DNA of 14,765 bases from UBA1367 sp040268355 (GTDB lineage: Bacteria > Actinomycetota > Coriobacteriia > Coriobacteriales > Atopobiaceae), in contig JAWRIT010000034.1 in the NCBI GenBank assembly GCA_040268355.1, positions 1 through 14,765 on the forward strand. The letters are read 5' to 3'. Under the pieces are notes generated by a model. It made no database searches. It was not told where the DNA came from and was given only the letters and a program-made list of their open reading frames with translations. Below are positions 1 to 6,882 of the stretch, one piece after another (position 1 is the stretch's first letter; each line of letters starts with the position of its first letter). The translations under genes were made by a program, and so were the position numbers.

Positions 1-320
1 CCGAGGAAGGGTATGAGCATGTTTCCGGAAGACACGATCCACGACACGCCCTCCTCGGAGAGGCGCTCCATCTGGTATGCGCTCAGCGCTGGGCACACGA
101 CCACAACGGGACACTTGAAGTCCGCTTGTAGGCGCTTGACCATCTTGATGAGGAGCGGCAGCCTCACTTCGTCCTCGGAGAACGCGAACAGGCACGGCAC
201 ACCGCCTGCGCTCCCCATCCGAATCTCGTACGTAAGTCCGTAGATGGCAGGGTACGGCGATAGGTCCGGCTTGTCGCCGACTTCCAACGCTTTCCCAAAG
301 ATACGCTCCGGCAACTTCAT
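1..320 (-). CDS. Probable winged-helix (MarR-annotated type) regulator, N-terminal part, cut by window edge
   Basis: The reverse strand from an ATG at 318-320 stays open to the window edge, giving about 106 residues starting MKLPERIFGKALEVGDK. It is a partial gene that continues to the left. The stretch around residues 78-106 (VVVVCPALSAYQMERL, then WIVSSGNMLIPFLG) resembles the start of bacterial proteins usually annotated as MarR family or AbiEi-like regulators, which carry a pattern like 'L.sYqR.rLIe..v.FIVpg.Q.YLP'. That match is from memory and weak. The DNA-binding part would lie outside the window. No clear Shine-Dalgarno precedes the ATG; a GGA lies too far upstream. The upstream DNA is AT-rich, unlike the rest of the window, and carries a perfect palindrome near the expected transcription start, which fits an autoregulated regulator gene. 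The reading frame is well supported; the function is uncertain. Confidence 0.5.
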   Translation of the reverse strand, partial: MKLPERIFGKALEVGDKPDLSPYPAIYGLTYEIRMGSAGGVPCLFAFSEDEVRLPLLIKMVKRLQADFKCPVVVVCPALSAYQMERLSEEGVSWIVSSGNMLIPFL

Positions 321-344
321 GACGTCTCGATTCCAGCTATTTTT

Positions 345-367
345 TGTAATTACAGACTATATCTATA
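345..367 (-). promoter_or_regulatory. Candidate promoter and operator of the leftward regulator gene
   Basis: TGTAATTACA at 345-354 is a perfect 10-bp palindrome about 25 bp upstream of the leftward start codon. Immediately upstream on the minus strand are two overlapping -10-like hexamers, TATAGT (plus strand 356-361) and TATAGA (362-367). A start site from either would fall in or beside the palindrome, the usual position for a repressor operator. No good -35 at normal spacing is visible (TTGCAA at 388-393 is about 20 bp from TATAGA). Autoregulation by the gene itself is inferred. Confidence 0.35.
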
Positions 368-560
368 CTTGCAGAAAATCGATAGAATTGCAATTGGAGC
401 AACAGGACTGTAGAGACCGCTCGCAATCGGACGGGTAACGAGTATTAGTTTTAACGACCTGAATGAGCCATACGTAGGATCCGAGGAGAATCTCGTCGCG
501 TCGCGCCCTGGCCTGCCCGTGAAAAGCGCGGTTCGAGGCGCAGAGGCTGCGGGGAATCGA

Positions 561-566
561 TACAAT
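561..566 (+). promoter_or_regulatory. Candidate -10 element for nfnAB
   Basis: TACAAT differs from the TATAAT consensus at one position and would start transcription near 573, leaving a leader of about 100 nt before nfnA. No convincing -35 lies 16-18 bp upstream. A perfect TTGACA occurs further down at 592-597 but has no -10 at correct spacing. Weak call. Confidence 0.25.
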
Positions 567-617
567 GGAGGGTGGCTCCGCGCATGCTCGCTTGACATCG
601 CGGGGATAGGGATTTCT

Positions 618-641
618 CGGCTCTGCGCGAACGCGGAGCCG
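618..641 (+). promoter_or_regulatory. Leader hairpin upstream of nfnA
   Basis: CGGCTCTGCG (618-627) pairs with CGCGGAGCCG (632-641) over 10 bp with one G-T pair, closing a 4-nt loop. It ends 20 nt before the GGAGAGGAG ribosome binding site of nfnA. It has no T-run after it, so a simple intrinsic terminator is unlikely. It could be an mRNA stabiliser, a protein site or chance in GC-rich DNA. Confidence 0.3.
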
Positions 642-676
642 TTGCGTAACGGTGGGGTTTGGAGAGGAGTGGATTG

Positions 677-1525
677 ATGTTCAAGATCCTCCAGAAAACG
701 CAGTTCTCGGAGAAGGTGTTCAAATTCCGCATAGCGGCACCAGAAATGGCCAAGCACGCCCATGCCGGCCAGTTCCTGATGGTGCGCGCGAACGAGTACG
801 GCGAGCGCGTGCCGTTCACGTTTGCGGATTGGAACCCCGAGGAGGGCTGGGTCGAGTTCATCTTCATGGTGATCGGCAAGACCACGACGATGCTCTCGAG
901 CTACGAGGCGGGCGACAGCCTGCAGGACGTGGTCGGGCCGCTCGGACAGCCGACCGAGATGGGCGAGGGCACCTGGGCCGTCATCGGAGGCGGCGTGGGC
1001 CTGGCCATCGCCTTTCCCGTGGCGCGCCAGCTGGCGGCGACTGGTCACACGGTGCACGCCATCATGGGCGCGCGCACCAAGGACCTGCTGCTCCTGGAAG
1101 ACCAGTTCGCATCCATCCTGCCCGAGGACCACATCCACATCACCACCGATGACGGCTCCTATGGCGAGAAGGGCGTGGTCACCGCACCGCTCGAGCGCCT
1201 GCTCGCGAGCGGCGAGGTGGACCACGTCTTCTGCGTCGGTCCCGTGCCGATGATGAAGTTCGCCACCCTCACGGCGCAGAAGTTCGACACGCCCATCATC
1301 GCCAGTCTCAACCCCATCATGGTCGACGGCACGGGCATGTGCGGCTGCTGCCGCGTCGAGATCGACGGCCAGACCAAGTTCGCCTGCGTGGATGGCCCGG
1401 ACTTCGACGCCACCAAGGTCGACTGGGATGACCTGCGTGCCCGCCAGGCGGCGTACCGCAGCGAGGAGCAAGAGTCTCTCATGGCCTACGAGGAGAAGAA
1501 AGGGGCCTGCGCATGCCAGAAGTAA
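677..1525 (+). CDS. nfnA: NfnA-like FAD/NAD and [2Fe-2S] subunit of NADH-dependent ferredoxin:NADP+ oxidoreductase
   Basis: The 282-residue product belongs to the sulfide dehydrogenase/dihydroorotate dehydrogenase electron-transfer subunit family. In order it shows a ferredoxin-reductase-like FAD region with RVPFTFAD, a nucleotide-binding GGGVGLAIAFPVA, the conserved VGPVPMM loop, and a C-terminal [2Fe-2S] cluster region with GTGMCGCCRVEIDG and FACVDGPDFDA. With the downstream gene it forms the two-subunit NfnAB/SudBA enzyme. This couples NADH, ferredoxin and NADPH in the cytoplasm, by flavin-based electron bifurcation in characterised members. I chose ATG 677 because GGAGAGGAG (661-669) ends 7 bp before it and MFKILQKTQFSE is the usual start. 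A TTG at 659 in the same frame lies before that site. The end overlaps nfnB by 13 bp, so the two are translationally coupled. Extra cysteines occur in the C-terminal tail (GACACQK). Confidence 0.88.
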   Translation: MFKILQKTQFSEKVFKFRIAAPEMAKHAHAGQFLMVRANEYGERVPFTFADWNPEEGWVEFIFMVIGKTTTMLSSYEAGDSLQDVVGPLGQPTEMGEGTWAVIGGGVGLAIAFPVARQLAATGHTVHAIMGARTKDLLLLEDQFASILPEDHIHITTDDGSYGEKGVVTAPLERLLASGEVDHVFCVGPVPMMKFATLTAQKFDTPIIASLNPIMVDGTGMCGCCRVEIDGQTKFACVDGPDFDATKVDWDDLRARQAAYRSEEQESLMAYEEKKGACACQK

Positions 1526-2919
1526 AGGGTCGCTGGATAGCAGACATGAAGCTTCCCCGCACGCCGGACAACGAGGAGCCGGCTGCGGAGCGTTCGTGTG
1601 ACTTTCGCCCGGTCGACCGCGGCTTCACCGAGGAGATGGCCATCGCCGAGGCCTCGCGCTGCATGCGGTGCAAGAAGCCACTGTGCGTGGAGGGCTGCCC
1701 GGTCAACATCGACATCCCCACCTTCATCACCCACATCTACAACCGCGAGTTCAGCGCGGGTCTCGACACCATCCGCGAGAGCTCGATGCTGCCGGCCATC
1801 TGCGGGCGCGTGTGCCCACAGGAGAACCAGTGCGAGGGCAAGTGCATTCGTGGCCGTCGTGGCGAGCCGGTCGCCATCGGTCAGCTGGAGCGCTTCCTGG
1901 GCGACCAGCCGGAGCTTGCCTCCAAGCCCACCATGCTGCCCAAGAACGGCAAGAAGGTCGCCGTCATCGGGTCGGGCCCCTCGGGCATCACCTGCGCCGG
2001 CGAGCTGGCACGCAACGGCTTTGACGTTACGGTCTTCGAGGCGTTCATGACGGGCGGCGGCGTGCTGGTCTACGGCATCCCCGAGTTCCGTCTGCCCAAG
2101 GCGGTCGTCAAGCGCGAGATCGACGGCCTGCAGGAGATGGGCGTGAAGTTCGAGTACAACAGCGTCATGGGACGCCTCGCGGACGCCGAGGAGCTGCTGG
2201 GCGAGAAGGGCTTTGACGCCATCTACGTGGCAACCGGCGCAGGCCTGCCCAAGTTCTTGGGCATCCCCGGTGAGAACCTGCCGAACGTCTTCTTTGCCAA
2301 CGAGTACCTGACGCGCGTGAACCTCATGAAGGCCAACAACTTCCCCGAGTACGACACGCCCACCAAGCATGGCAAGAGCGTCGTGGTCTTTGGTGGCGGC
2401 AACGTGGCCATGGACGCCGTGCGCACCGCCAAGCGCCTGGGCGCTGAGCGTGCCATCATCGCGTACCGCCGCACCGAGGACGAGATGCCCGCCCGTAAGG
2501 CCGAGCTGCACCATGCCAAGGCGGAGGGCGTCGAGGTCATGCCGCTCGTGTCGCCGCTGGAGTTTCTGGCGGGCGAGGACGGCAACGTGTGCGCCGTGCG
2601 CGTGCAGAAGATGGAGCTTGGCGAGCCCGACGCCTCCGGCCGTCGTCGTCCCGTGCCTATCGAGGGCGCCATCGAGGAGATCTCCTGTGACGTGGCCATC
2701 AGCGCCATTGGCACCAATGCCAACCCGTTTGCCGAGCTCATCGGTGGTATGGAACTCAACAAGTGGGGCTATGTGGTGGCCGACGAGAAGACCGGCCAGA
2801 CGACCAATCCCAAGATCTGGGCAGGTGGCGACATCGTGACCGGTGCGGCAACGGTCATTCTCGCCATGGGCGCCGGCAAGCAGGCGGCAGCCGACATCAC
2901 GGAGAAGCTCGCAGGATAA
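1513..2919 (+). CDS. nfnB: NfnB / GltA-type FAD- and NAD(P)H-binding Fe-S oxidoreductase subunit
   Basis: The 468-residue protein is of the glutamate synthase small-subunit type. The N-terminus has two cysteine clusters for [4Fe-4S] centres (CMRCKKPLCVEGCP and CGRVCPQENQCEGKC). A first dinucleotide fold follows (VAVIGSGPSGITCAGELA), then GGVLVYGIPEFRLPK typical of the family. A second NAD(P) fold (VVVFGGGNVAMDAVRTAKRLGA) and a C-terminal FAD closing motif (WAGGDIVTGAATVILAMGAGK) complete it. Alone it would be called NADPH-dependent glutamate synthase beta chain. No large GltB subunit lies nearby, and the coupled upstream NfnA-like gene argues for NfnB of the transhydrogenase. The start ATG is preceded by AAAGGGG. 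The likely role is balancing NADH, NADPH and reduced ferredoxin in an anaerobe. A bidirectional-looking terminator follows 57 bp after the stop. Confidence 0.85.
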   Translation: MPEVKGRWIADMKLPRTPDNEEPAAERSCDFRPVDRGFTEEMAIAEASRCMRCKKPLCVEGCPVNIDIPTFITHIYNREFSAGLDTIRESSMLPAICGRVCPQENQCEGKCIRGRRGEPVAIGQLERFLGDQPELASKPTMLPKNGKKVAVIGSGPSGITCAGELARNGFDVTVFEAFMTGGGVLVYGIPEFRLPKAVVKREIDGLQEMGVKFEYNSVMGRLADAEELLGEKGFDAIYVATGAGLPKFLGIPGENLPNVFFANEYLTRVNLMKANNFPEYDTPTKHGKSVVVFGGGNVAMDAVRTAKRLGAERAIIAYRRTEDEMPARKAELHHAKAEGVEVMPLVSPLEFLAGEDGNVCAVRVQKMELGEPDASGRRRPVPIEGAIEEISCDVAISAIGTNANPFAELIGGMELNKWGYVVADEKTGQTTNPKIWAGGDIVTGAATVILAMGAGKQAAADITEKLAG

Positions 2920-2976
2920 GCCTGTCGTGCATGGTGTCCGCACCCAGCTGGCACACTCGCATCCTGCTGACACAGC

Positions 2977-3012
2977 AAAAGGGGCCCCGGAATCAAATCC
3001 GGGACCCCTTTT
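2977..3012. terminator. Bidirectional intrinsic terminator between nfnB and prs
   Basis: AAAAGGGGCCCCGG (2977-2990) pairs with CCGGGACCCCTTTT (2999-3012) with one C-A mismatch, around an 8-nt loop. The flanking A4 and T4 give a U-tract in either direction. It sits between the convergent ends of nfnB (2919) and prs (3071), exactly where a shared terminator is expected. Confidence 0.85.
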
Positions 3013-3070
3013 CCTTGAAAGGGAGGGGAGCACGCCATGCTGGCGCGCTGCCGTGTGGCGTTCGCAGGTC

Positions 3071-4066
3071 CTACAGGTTGAGGTCGCCGCCGAAGATGGC
3101 CGTGGTGGGCTCGTTCACATAGACATGGTGGATGGCCTCTGCCAGCTCGTCGGCCACGCTGATCGTCTTGATCTTGGAGCCGGGACGGTCGGCGATGTAG
3201 CACGGGATGGCATCGGTGACCACGCACTCCTCGATGGGCGCCTCCTGCAGCCGCGTGATGGCCGGGCCAGAGAAGATGCCGTGCGTGGCACAGACGTAGA
3301 TGTCGCCCGCGCCCTGGCGCTTGAGCTCGTTGATGGAGCCGACGAGCGTGCCGGCCGTGTCGATCATGTCGTCGTTGATGATGCAGGTCTTGTCCTTGAT
3401 CTCGCCAATGAGGGTCATGACCTCGGCAACGTTGTGCTTGGGACGGCCCTTGTGGGCGATGGCGAGCGAGCAGCCCAGATAGTCGGAGAGCTTCTTGGCG
3501 TGCTTGGCGCGACCGGCATCGGGGGAGACGACCACGGTGTTCTCCCAGTCGAAGTCCTTGGTCTTGAAGTAGTCGCCAAAGAGGTAGAGGGCCGTCAGGT
3601 GCGTCACGGGAATGTCGAAGAAGCCCTGGATCTGGCCCTGGTGCAGATCGAGCGTGATGACGCGGGTAACGCCTGCCGCCTCGAGGAGGTTGGCCACGAG
3701 ACGCGCCGTGATGGGTTCGCGCGAGGCTGCCTTGCGGTCCTGGCGGGCGTAGGCGTAGTGGGGGATGACGGCCGTGATGCTGGCCGCGCTCGCGCGCTTG
3801 GCGGCATCGGTGGCAATGAGCAGCTCCATGAGCAGGTCATTGACGTTGGATCCGGCAATGGACTGGATGATGAAGACCTCGCTGCCGCGGACGGACTCGC
3901 TGAAGCGCGCGTAGACCTCGCCGTTGGCGAACTTCGAGACCTCGAGGCCGCTGATCTCCAGACCGAGGTTGGAGGCTATCTTGGTGGCAAGTGCGTGGTT
4001 TCCGGTGCCGGTGTAGAGCTTGATTTCCTTCTCGACGTTGAGTGGCTTGCTCAGATCCCTGTACAT
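3071..4066 (-). CDS. prs: Ribose-phosphate pyrophosphokinase (PRPP synthetase)
   Basis: The 331-residue protein makes 5-phosphoribosyl diphosphate from ribose 5-phosphate and ATP for purine, pyrimidine, histidine, tryptophan and NAD synthesis. It shows the standard class I layout: the N-terminal KLYTGTGNHALATKIASNLG, the ATP/R5P region FANGEVYARFSESVRG and EVFIIQS, the flexible-loop region YARQDRKAASREPITARLVA, DLHQGQIQGFFDIPVTHL, VVSPDAGRAKHAKKLSDYLG, and the PRPP-binding loop CIINDDMIDTAGTLVGSINEL. Length is near the family's usual 310-330 residues; the first dozen residues (MYRDLSKPLNVE) are a short extension. Its ATG directly follows the glmU stop with no gap. The ribosome binding site (AAGGAGCAGGGG) lies inside the end of glmU, so the genes form one operon with coupled translation. 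The prs end faces the shared terminator. Confidence 0.95.
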   Translation of the reverse strand: MYRDLSKPLNVEKEIKLYTGTGNHALATKIASNLGLEISGLEVSKFANGEVYARFSESVRGSEVFIIQSIAGSNVNDLLMELLIATDAAKRASAASITAVIPHYAYARQDRKAASREPITARLVANLLEAAGVTRVITLDLHQGQIQGFFDIPVTHLTALYLFGDYFKTKDFDWENTVVVSPDAGRAKHAKKLSDYLGCSLAIAHKGRPKHNVAEVMTLIGEIKDKTCIINDDMIDTAGTLVGSINELKRQGAGDIYVCATHGIFSGPAITRLQEAPIEECVVTDAIPCYIADRPGSKIKTISVADELAEAIHHVYVNEPTTAIFGGDLNL

Positions 4067-5482
4067 CTACCCCTGCTCCTTCTCGCTTGCTGCCTTCTGC
4101 TCCTTGAGCGCCTCCAGACGCTTGGCTGCGTAGCCCTCCACGATGCGCTGGTCGCTGCGCTCGACTGCGAGCGCCCCTGCCGGCACGTCATGCGTGATGC
4201 AGCTTGACGCGCCGACGAGCGCCCCGTCGCCCAAGCTGACCGGGGCGACCATCATGGTGTCCGATCCGACGAAGACGTCGTCGCCGATGGTGGTGCGATG
4301 CTTGAACACGCCGTCGTAGTTGCAGGTGATCGAGCCGGCGCCGATGTTGACGCCAGAGCCCATGGTGGTGTCGCCGATATAGGAGAGGTGAGGGACTTTG
4401 GATCCTTGGCCGATGGTCGAGTTCTTGATCTCCACATGCGTGCCCACGTGTGCCTGGTCGCAGAGGTGGGTGCCAGGGCGCAGGTAGGCCCGCGGACCGA
4501 CGGTCACACTCTGGTCGATGACAACGTCGGTGCCGACGGTCTCCTCCACGCTGCTGCCATCGCCCACGGTGACGCTGGTGAGGCGCGTGTTGGGGCCAAT
4601 GACGCAGTCGCTGCCGATGTGCGTGTCGCCCCAGAGCATGGTCTGGGGGAGCAGCTCGGTATCGCGCCCGATGCTGACCTCGGCGCCGACCCATACCTGG
4701 TCGGGCGCCAGCATGGTGACACCCTCGTCCATCAGGCGGTCGTTGATGCGCCGCTGCATGATGCGGGTGGCCTCGGCAAGCTGCCGGCGCGAGTTGACGC
4801 CCACGAGCTCGGTATGGTCGTCGGCCATCACGGCGGAGACGGGCTCGCCGAGCTCGTGGTAGATGCCGACCATGTCGGTGAGGTAATACTCGCCCTGGGC
4901 ATTGTCGTTGGTGATGCGGTCGATGTTGGCCGAGAGCCGCCGCCCGCAGAAGCAGTAGATGCCCGAGTTGCACTCGGTGAGCGTCGCCCGCTCCTCGGCC
5001 GTGCAGTCCTTGTGCTCGACGATGCCCACGACACGGCCCTGGTCGTCACGCTTGATGCGTCCATAGCCGCTTGGGTCGGGCGGGCACATGGTGAGGACGG
5101 TGCAGGCGTTGTGGTGCGCGCGCGTCTCGGCGACCAGCTGCGAGATGGTCTCCGCGCGCATGAGTGGGGTGTCGCCGTAGAGCACGACGGTGGGGCCACT
5201 GAAGGCGCCCAGGGCGTCACGCACGCACATCAGGGCGTGGCCGGTGCCCAGGCGCTCGGCCTGCTCGACGCACTCGACGGTCGGATCGTTGGCGAAGATG
5301 GCGCGAACTTCGTCGGCCCCATGGCCCACCACCACGACGATGCGGTCGGCGCCCGCCTGGCGTGCGGCGTTGACCGGCCACCAGACCAGTGGCTTGTCGA
5401 GGAGCTTATGAGCGACTTTGGGCCGGGCTGACTTCATACGCGTTCCCTCGCCTGCGGCGAGGATAATCGCGGTCATTGACAT
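4067..5482 (-). CDS. glmU: Bifunctional UDP-N-acetylglucosamine pyrophosphorylase / glucosamine-1-phosphate N-acetyltransferase
   Basis: The 471-residue cytoplasmic enzyme performs the last two steps to UDP-GlcNAc, the first dedicated precursor of peptidoglycan. The N-terminal uridyltransferase domain has LAAGEGTRMKS (residues 8-18), VLYGDTPLM, GTGHALMCV, YGRIKRD and NSGIYCF. From about residue 245 a left-handed beta-helix of hexapeptide repeats begins (VSIGRDTELL, IGSDCVIGPN and more). The acetyltransferase site has EIKNSTIGQGSKVPHLSYIG and GAGSITCNYDG. I start it at ATG 5480-5482 because GGAGG lies 5 bp upstream; a second ATG (5474-5476) lies two codons further in. An in-frame open extension to 5533 lacks a better site. 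It is the first gene of a glmU-prs operon, an arrangement known in actinobacteria. Confidence 0.95.
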   Translation of the reverse strand: MSMTAIILAAGEGTRMKSARPKVAHKLLDKPLVWWPVNAARQAGADRIVVVVGHGADEVRAIFANDPTVECVEQAERLGTGHALMCVRDALGAFSGPTVVLYGDTPLMRAETISQLVAETRAHHNACTVLTMCPPDPSGYGRIKRDDQGRVVGIVEHKDCTAEERATLTECNSGIYCFCGRRLSANIDRITNDNAQGEYYLTDMVGIYHELGEPVSAVMADDHTELVGVNSRRQLAEATRIMQRRINDRLMDEGVTMLAPDQVWVGAEVSIGRDTELLPQTMLWGDTHIGSDCVIGPNTRLTSVTVGDGSSVEETVGTDVVIDQSVTVGPRAYLRPGTHLCDQAHVGTHVEIKNSTIGQGSKVPHLSYIGDTTMGSGVNIGAGSITCNYDGVFKHRTTIGDDVFVGSDTMMVAPVSLGDGALVGASSCITHDVPAGALAVERSDQRIVEGYAAKRLEALKEQKAASEKEQG

Positions 5483-5541
5483 GTAATCCTCCAAAGATGG
5501 GGCGTCTGTCCCGGATGGGTGCCAACATGGCACACACCATT

Positions 5542-5550
5542 ACTATAGCA
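5542..5550 (-). promoter_or_regulatory. Extended -10 promoter of glmU-prs
   Basis: On the minus strand TGCTATAGT contains an extended -10 (TG, one base, TATAGT). It would start transcription near 5535 and give a leader of about 50 nt before the glmU ATG. The upstream 16-18 bp region lacks a clear -35, as extended -10 promoters tolerate. Confidence 0.5.
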
Positions 5551-5680
5551 GCCACGAACGTGAAATTGACACAGCTGGCGCGCACAGAACAAAGCTCACA
5601 GGAGCAGCCCGGCTCCGGCGGGAGCGAGGCGGGGTGCGGGGGAGGTTCGCCCCTGTCTGACGAGCGGAAAAGAGGGCTTC

Positions 5681-5689
5681 TGCTACACT
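5681..5689 (+). promoter_or_regulatory. Extended -10 promoter of tRNA-Gln
   Basis: TGCTACACT has the TG-n-TACACT layout. The predicted start near 5696 lies about 32 nt before the mature tRNA 5' end, leaving a short trailer for RNase P removal. No consensus -35 is visible at normal spacing. Confidence 0.4.
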
Positions 5690-5727
5690 GGTCCTGCTCG
5701 GCTGGGATCCCAGCGCAGCGAGTGCGA

Positions 5728-5802
5728 TGGAGCATCGTCCAGTGGTTAGGACTGCGGTTTTTGGTGCCGCCAACCTAGGTTCGAATCCTAGTGCTCCAGC
5801 CA
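5728..5802 (+). tRNA. tRNA-Gln (anticodon TTG)
   Basis: A complete cloverleaf can be folded by eye. Acceptor stem TGGAGCA (5728-5734) pairs with TGCTCCA (5792-5798) over 7 bp. D-stem GTCC/GGAC is at 5737-5740 and 5749-5752. Anticodon stem GCGGT/GCCGC is at 5754-5758 and 5766-5770, with loop TTTTGGT and anticodon TTG at 5761-5763. T-stem CTAGG/CCTAG closes the loop TTCGAAT. The discriminator is G (5799) and CCA is encoded (5800-5802). The weak first pair U1-A72 and G73 are hallmarks of tRNA-Gln. It is transcribed away from glmU. Confidence 0.95.
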
Positions 5803-5814
5803 GGGCAAAGCAGC

Positions 5815-5840
5815 AGGCCATCGGATGCGTCCGGTGGCCT
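5815..5840. terminator. Hairpin between tRNA-Gln and the leftward CwlM-like gene
   Basis: AGGCCATCGG (5815-5824) pairs with CCGGTGGCCT (5831-5840) over 10 bp with one G-T pair and a 6-nt loop. It lies 12 nt after the tRNA CCA and in the convergent gap with the gene ending at 5944. There is no real T-run on either side, so termination is plausible from position only. Confidence 0.4.
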
Positions 5841-5943
5841 GTCGTGCATACGGCGCGCCTGCGGTCGCTCTGGGGCTGACGGGTGCGACGCCTTCCGCTG
5901 CCGGCGCCTTCCGCCTGGCCGTCTTGCCGCTACCTGGCGGGCG

Positions 5944-6852
5944 CTACTCGAAGGCGGCGCAGATGGCGTCGAGCAGGGTCACGGCGACGGTCTGGGCGTC
6001 GCCGATGGTGAAGGAGCCGTCGTACTCGAGGCCAAAGGGCAGCTCGAGCCGCACGAGCGCGGGGATGCGACGCGAACTCTCCAAGGCAGTGCGCATGCGC
6101 TGGGGGAGCGTGTCGATGTCGTCGGTCGCGAGGTTGGGGATCTTCTCGCTGCCCTCTTGGGGCGACGAGGCCAGGATCAGCACCAGCGTGTCTCCCTCGC
6201 GCGCGTGGTTGGCGTTGTCGATGAGGTCGAGGCCGCTGCTGGTGGTCGTGGCGGAGGCGAGGTTCCAGATGCGCCCTGCGACGTTGCGCGAGATGGGATC
6301 TTCGGCCGTGAGCGAGATCTGCATGCGCTCGAGCGCGCCGGCGGCCCGTGCGAAGCCCATGCCACCCATGGGGTGTGGCCCGGCGGCGGGCTTGCCGCTC
6401 CAGACATGATGGAGGCGCTCGATGGCGTCGAAGGTATCGGGAAAGGCCATGCCGTCAGCGAGCTGGCCCTGGCTCTCCTGGAACTGCTTGACGGCCGCCT
6501 CGGTATGCACGCCGTAGCGGCCGTCCGGCTCGCCACAGGAGAAGCCCAGGATGTTGAGGCAGGTCTGCAGCTGACGCACGTCAGCGCCATGGAAATTGGG
6601 GAGCCGCAGGTAGAGGGTGCGGTCGCCCATCCGGTAGCCCTCGTCGACCAGCGTCGACCAGGTGGCCGAGTCGATCTCGGTGCCTAGCGGCAGGGCGTGG
6701 TCGAGCCGGAACCGCGCGATGGTCGCCCCCGTCGTCGGACCAAAGGTGCCAGCGGTGCGCTCGTCCTCGGCGATCTCGTACCCGAGTCGCACCAGGCGCT
6801 CCTGGATGTCCTCTACTGCGGCGCCGGTAGCGCCCTCACGGATGGGTTCCAT
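5944..6852 (-). CDS. CwlM-like cytoplasmic protein: two peptidoglycan-binding domains plus degenerate amidase-like domain
   Basis: The 302-residue product has no signal peptide or membrane segment, so it is probably cytoplasmic. Residues about 5-70 and 80-148 are two PG_binding_1-type repeats (EGATGAAVEDIQERLVRLGY; ADVRQLQTCLNILGF followed by DGRYGVHTEAAVKQFQ). The joint between them, EGYRMGDRTLYLR, and the layout match what I recall of mycobacterial CwlM. CwlM is a cytoplasmic regulator of MurA and lipid II export that is related to amidases but not an active one. The C-terminal part (about 175-302) looks like a shortened Amidase_3 fold (ISRNVAGRIWNLAS, NANHAREGDTLVLIL, terminal helix AVTLLDAICAAFE). 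It lacks the DPGHGG zinc motif (LTAEDP at that place) and the other histidine/glutamate ligands. GAGGAG lies 8 bp before the ATG. It follows the polyprenyl synthase by 30 bp in one operon. The domains are clear; the CwlM role is inferred. Confidence 0.7.
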   Translation of the reverse strand: MEPIREGATGAAVEDIQERLVRLGYEIAEDERTAGTFGPTTGATIARFRLDHALPLGTEIDSATWSTLVDEGYRMGDRTLYLRLPNFHGADVRQLQTCLNILGFSCGEPDGRYGVHTEAAVKQFQESQGQLADGMAFPDTFDAIERLHHVWSGKPAAGPHPMGGMGFARAAGALERMQISLTAEDPISRNVAGRIWNLASATTTSSGLDLIDNANHAREGDTLVLILASSPQEGSEKIPNLATDDIDTLPQRMRTALESSRRIPALVRLELPFGLEYDGSFTIGDAQTVAVTLLDAICAAFE

Positions 6853-6882
6853 GTGTCTTCTCCTCGCCCGTACGCCTTCGGC

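Larger units (their letters stand above)
321..676. other. Divergent intergenic region, AT-rich on its left half
   Basis: This 356-bp gap lies between the leftward gene at 320 and nfnA at 677. I see no gene in it. Positions about 331-460 are clearly AT-rich (runs of T, TATA-like words), the rest is GC-rich like the genome. It holds a palindrome with -10-like words for the left gene, a candidate -10 for nfnA and a hairpin just before the nfnA ribosome binding site. Reading frames over it in both directions look like chance. Confidence 0.6.

Noticed and set aside
592..597. Perfect TTGACA as -35 of nfnA
   Set aside because: No -10-like hexamer lies 16-18 bp downstream (TCTCGG at that place).
350..3033. 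Long minus-strand open frames (350-1471 and 1486-3033) opposite nfnA and nfnB
   Set aside because: They mirror strongly supported genes on the plus strand. Their products are His/Ala/Arg/Gly-rich without family motifs, as expected from high-GC antisense frames.
5566..5571. TTGACA as a rightward -35 for tRNA-Gln
   Set aside because: No -10 at correct spacing, and it is over 150 bp from the tRNA. The extended -10 at 5681 is better placed.
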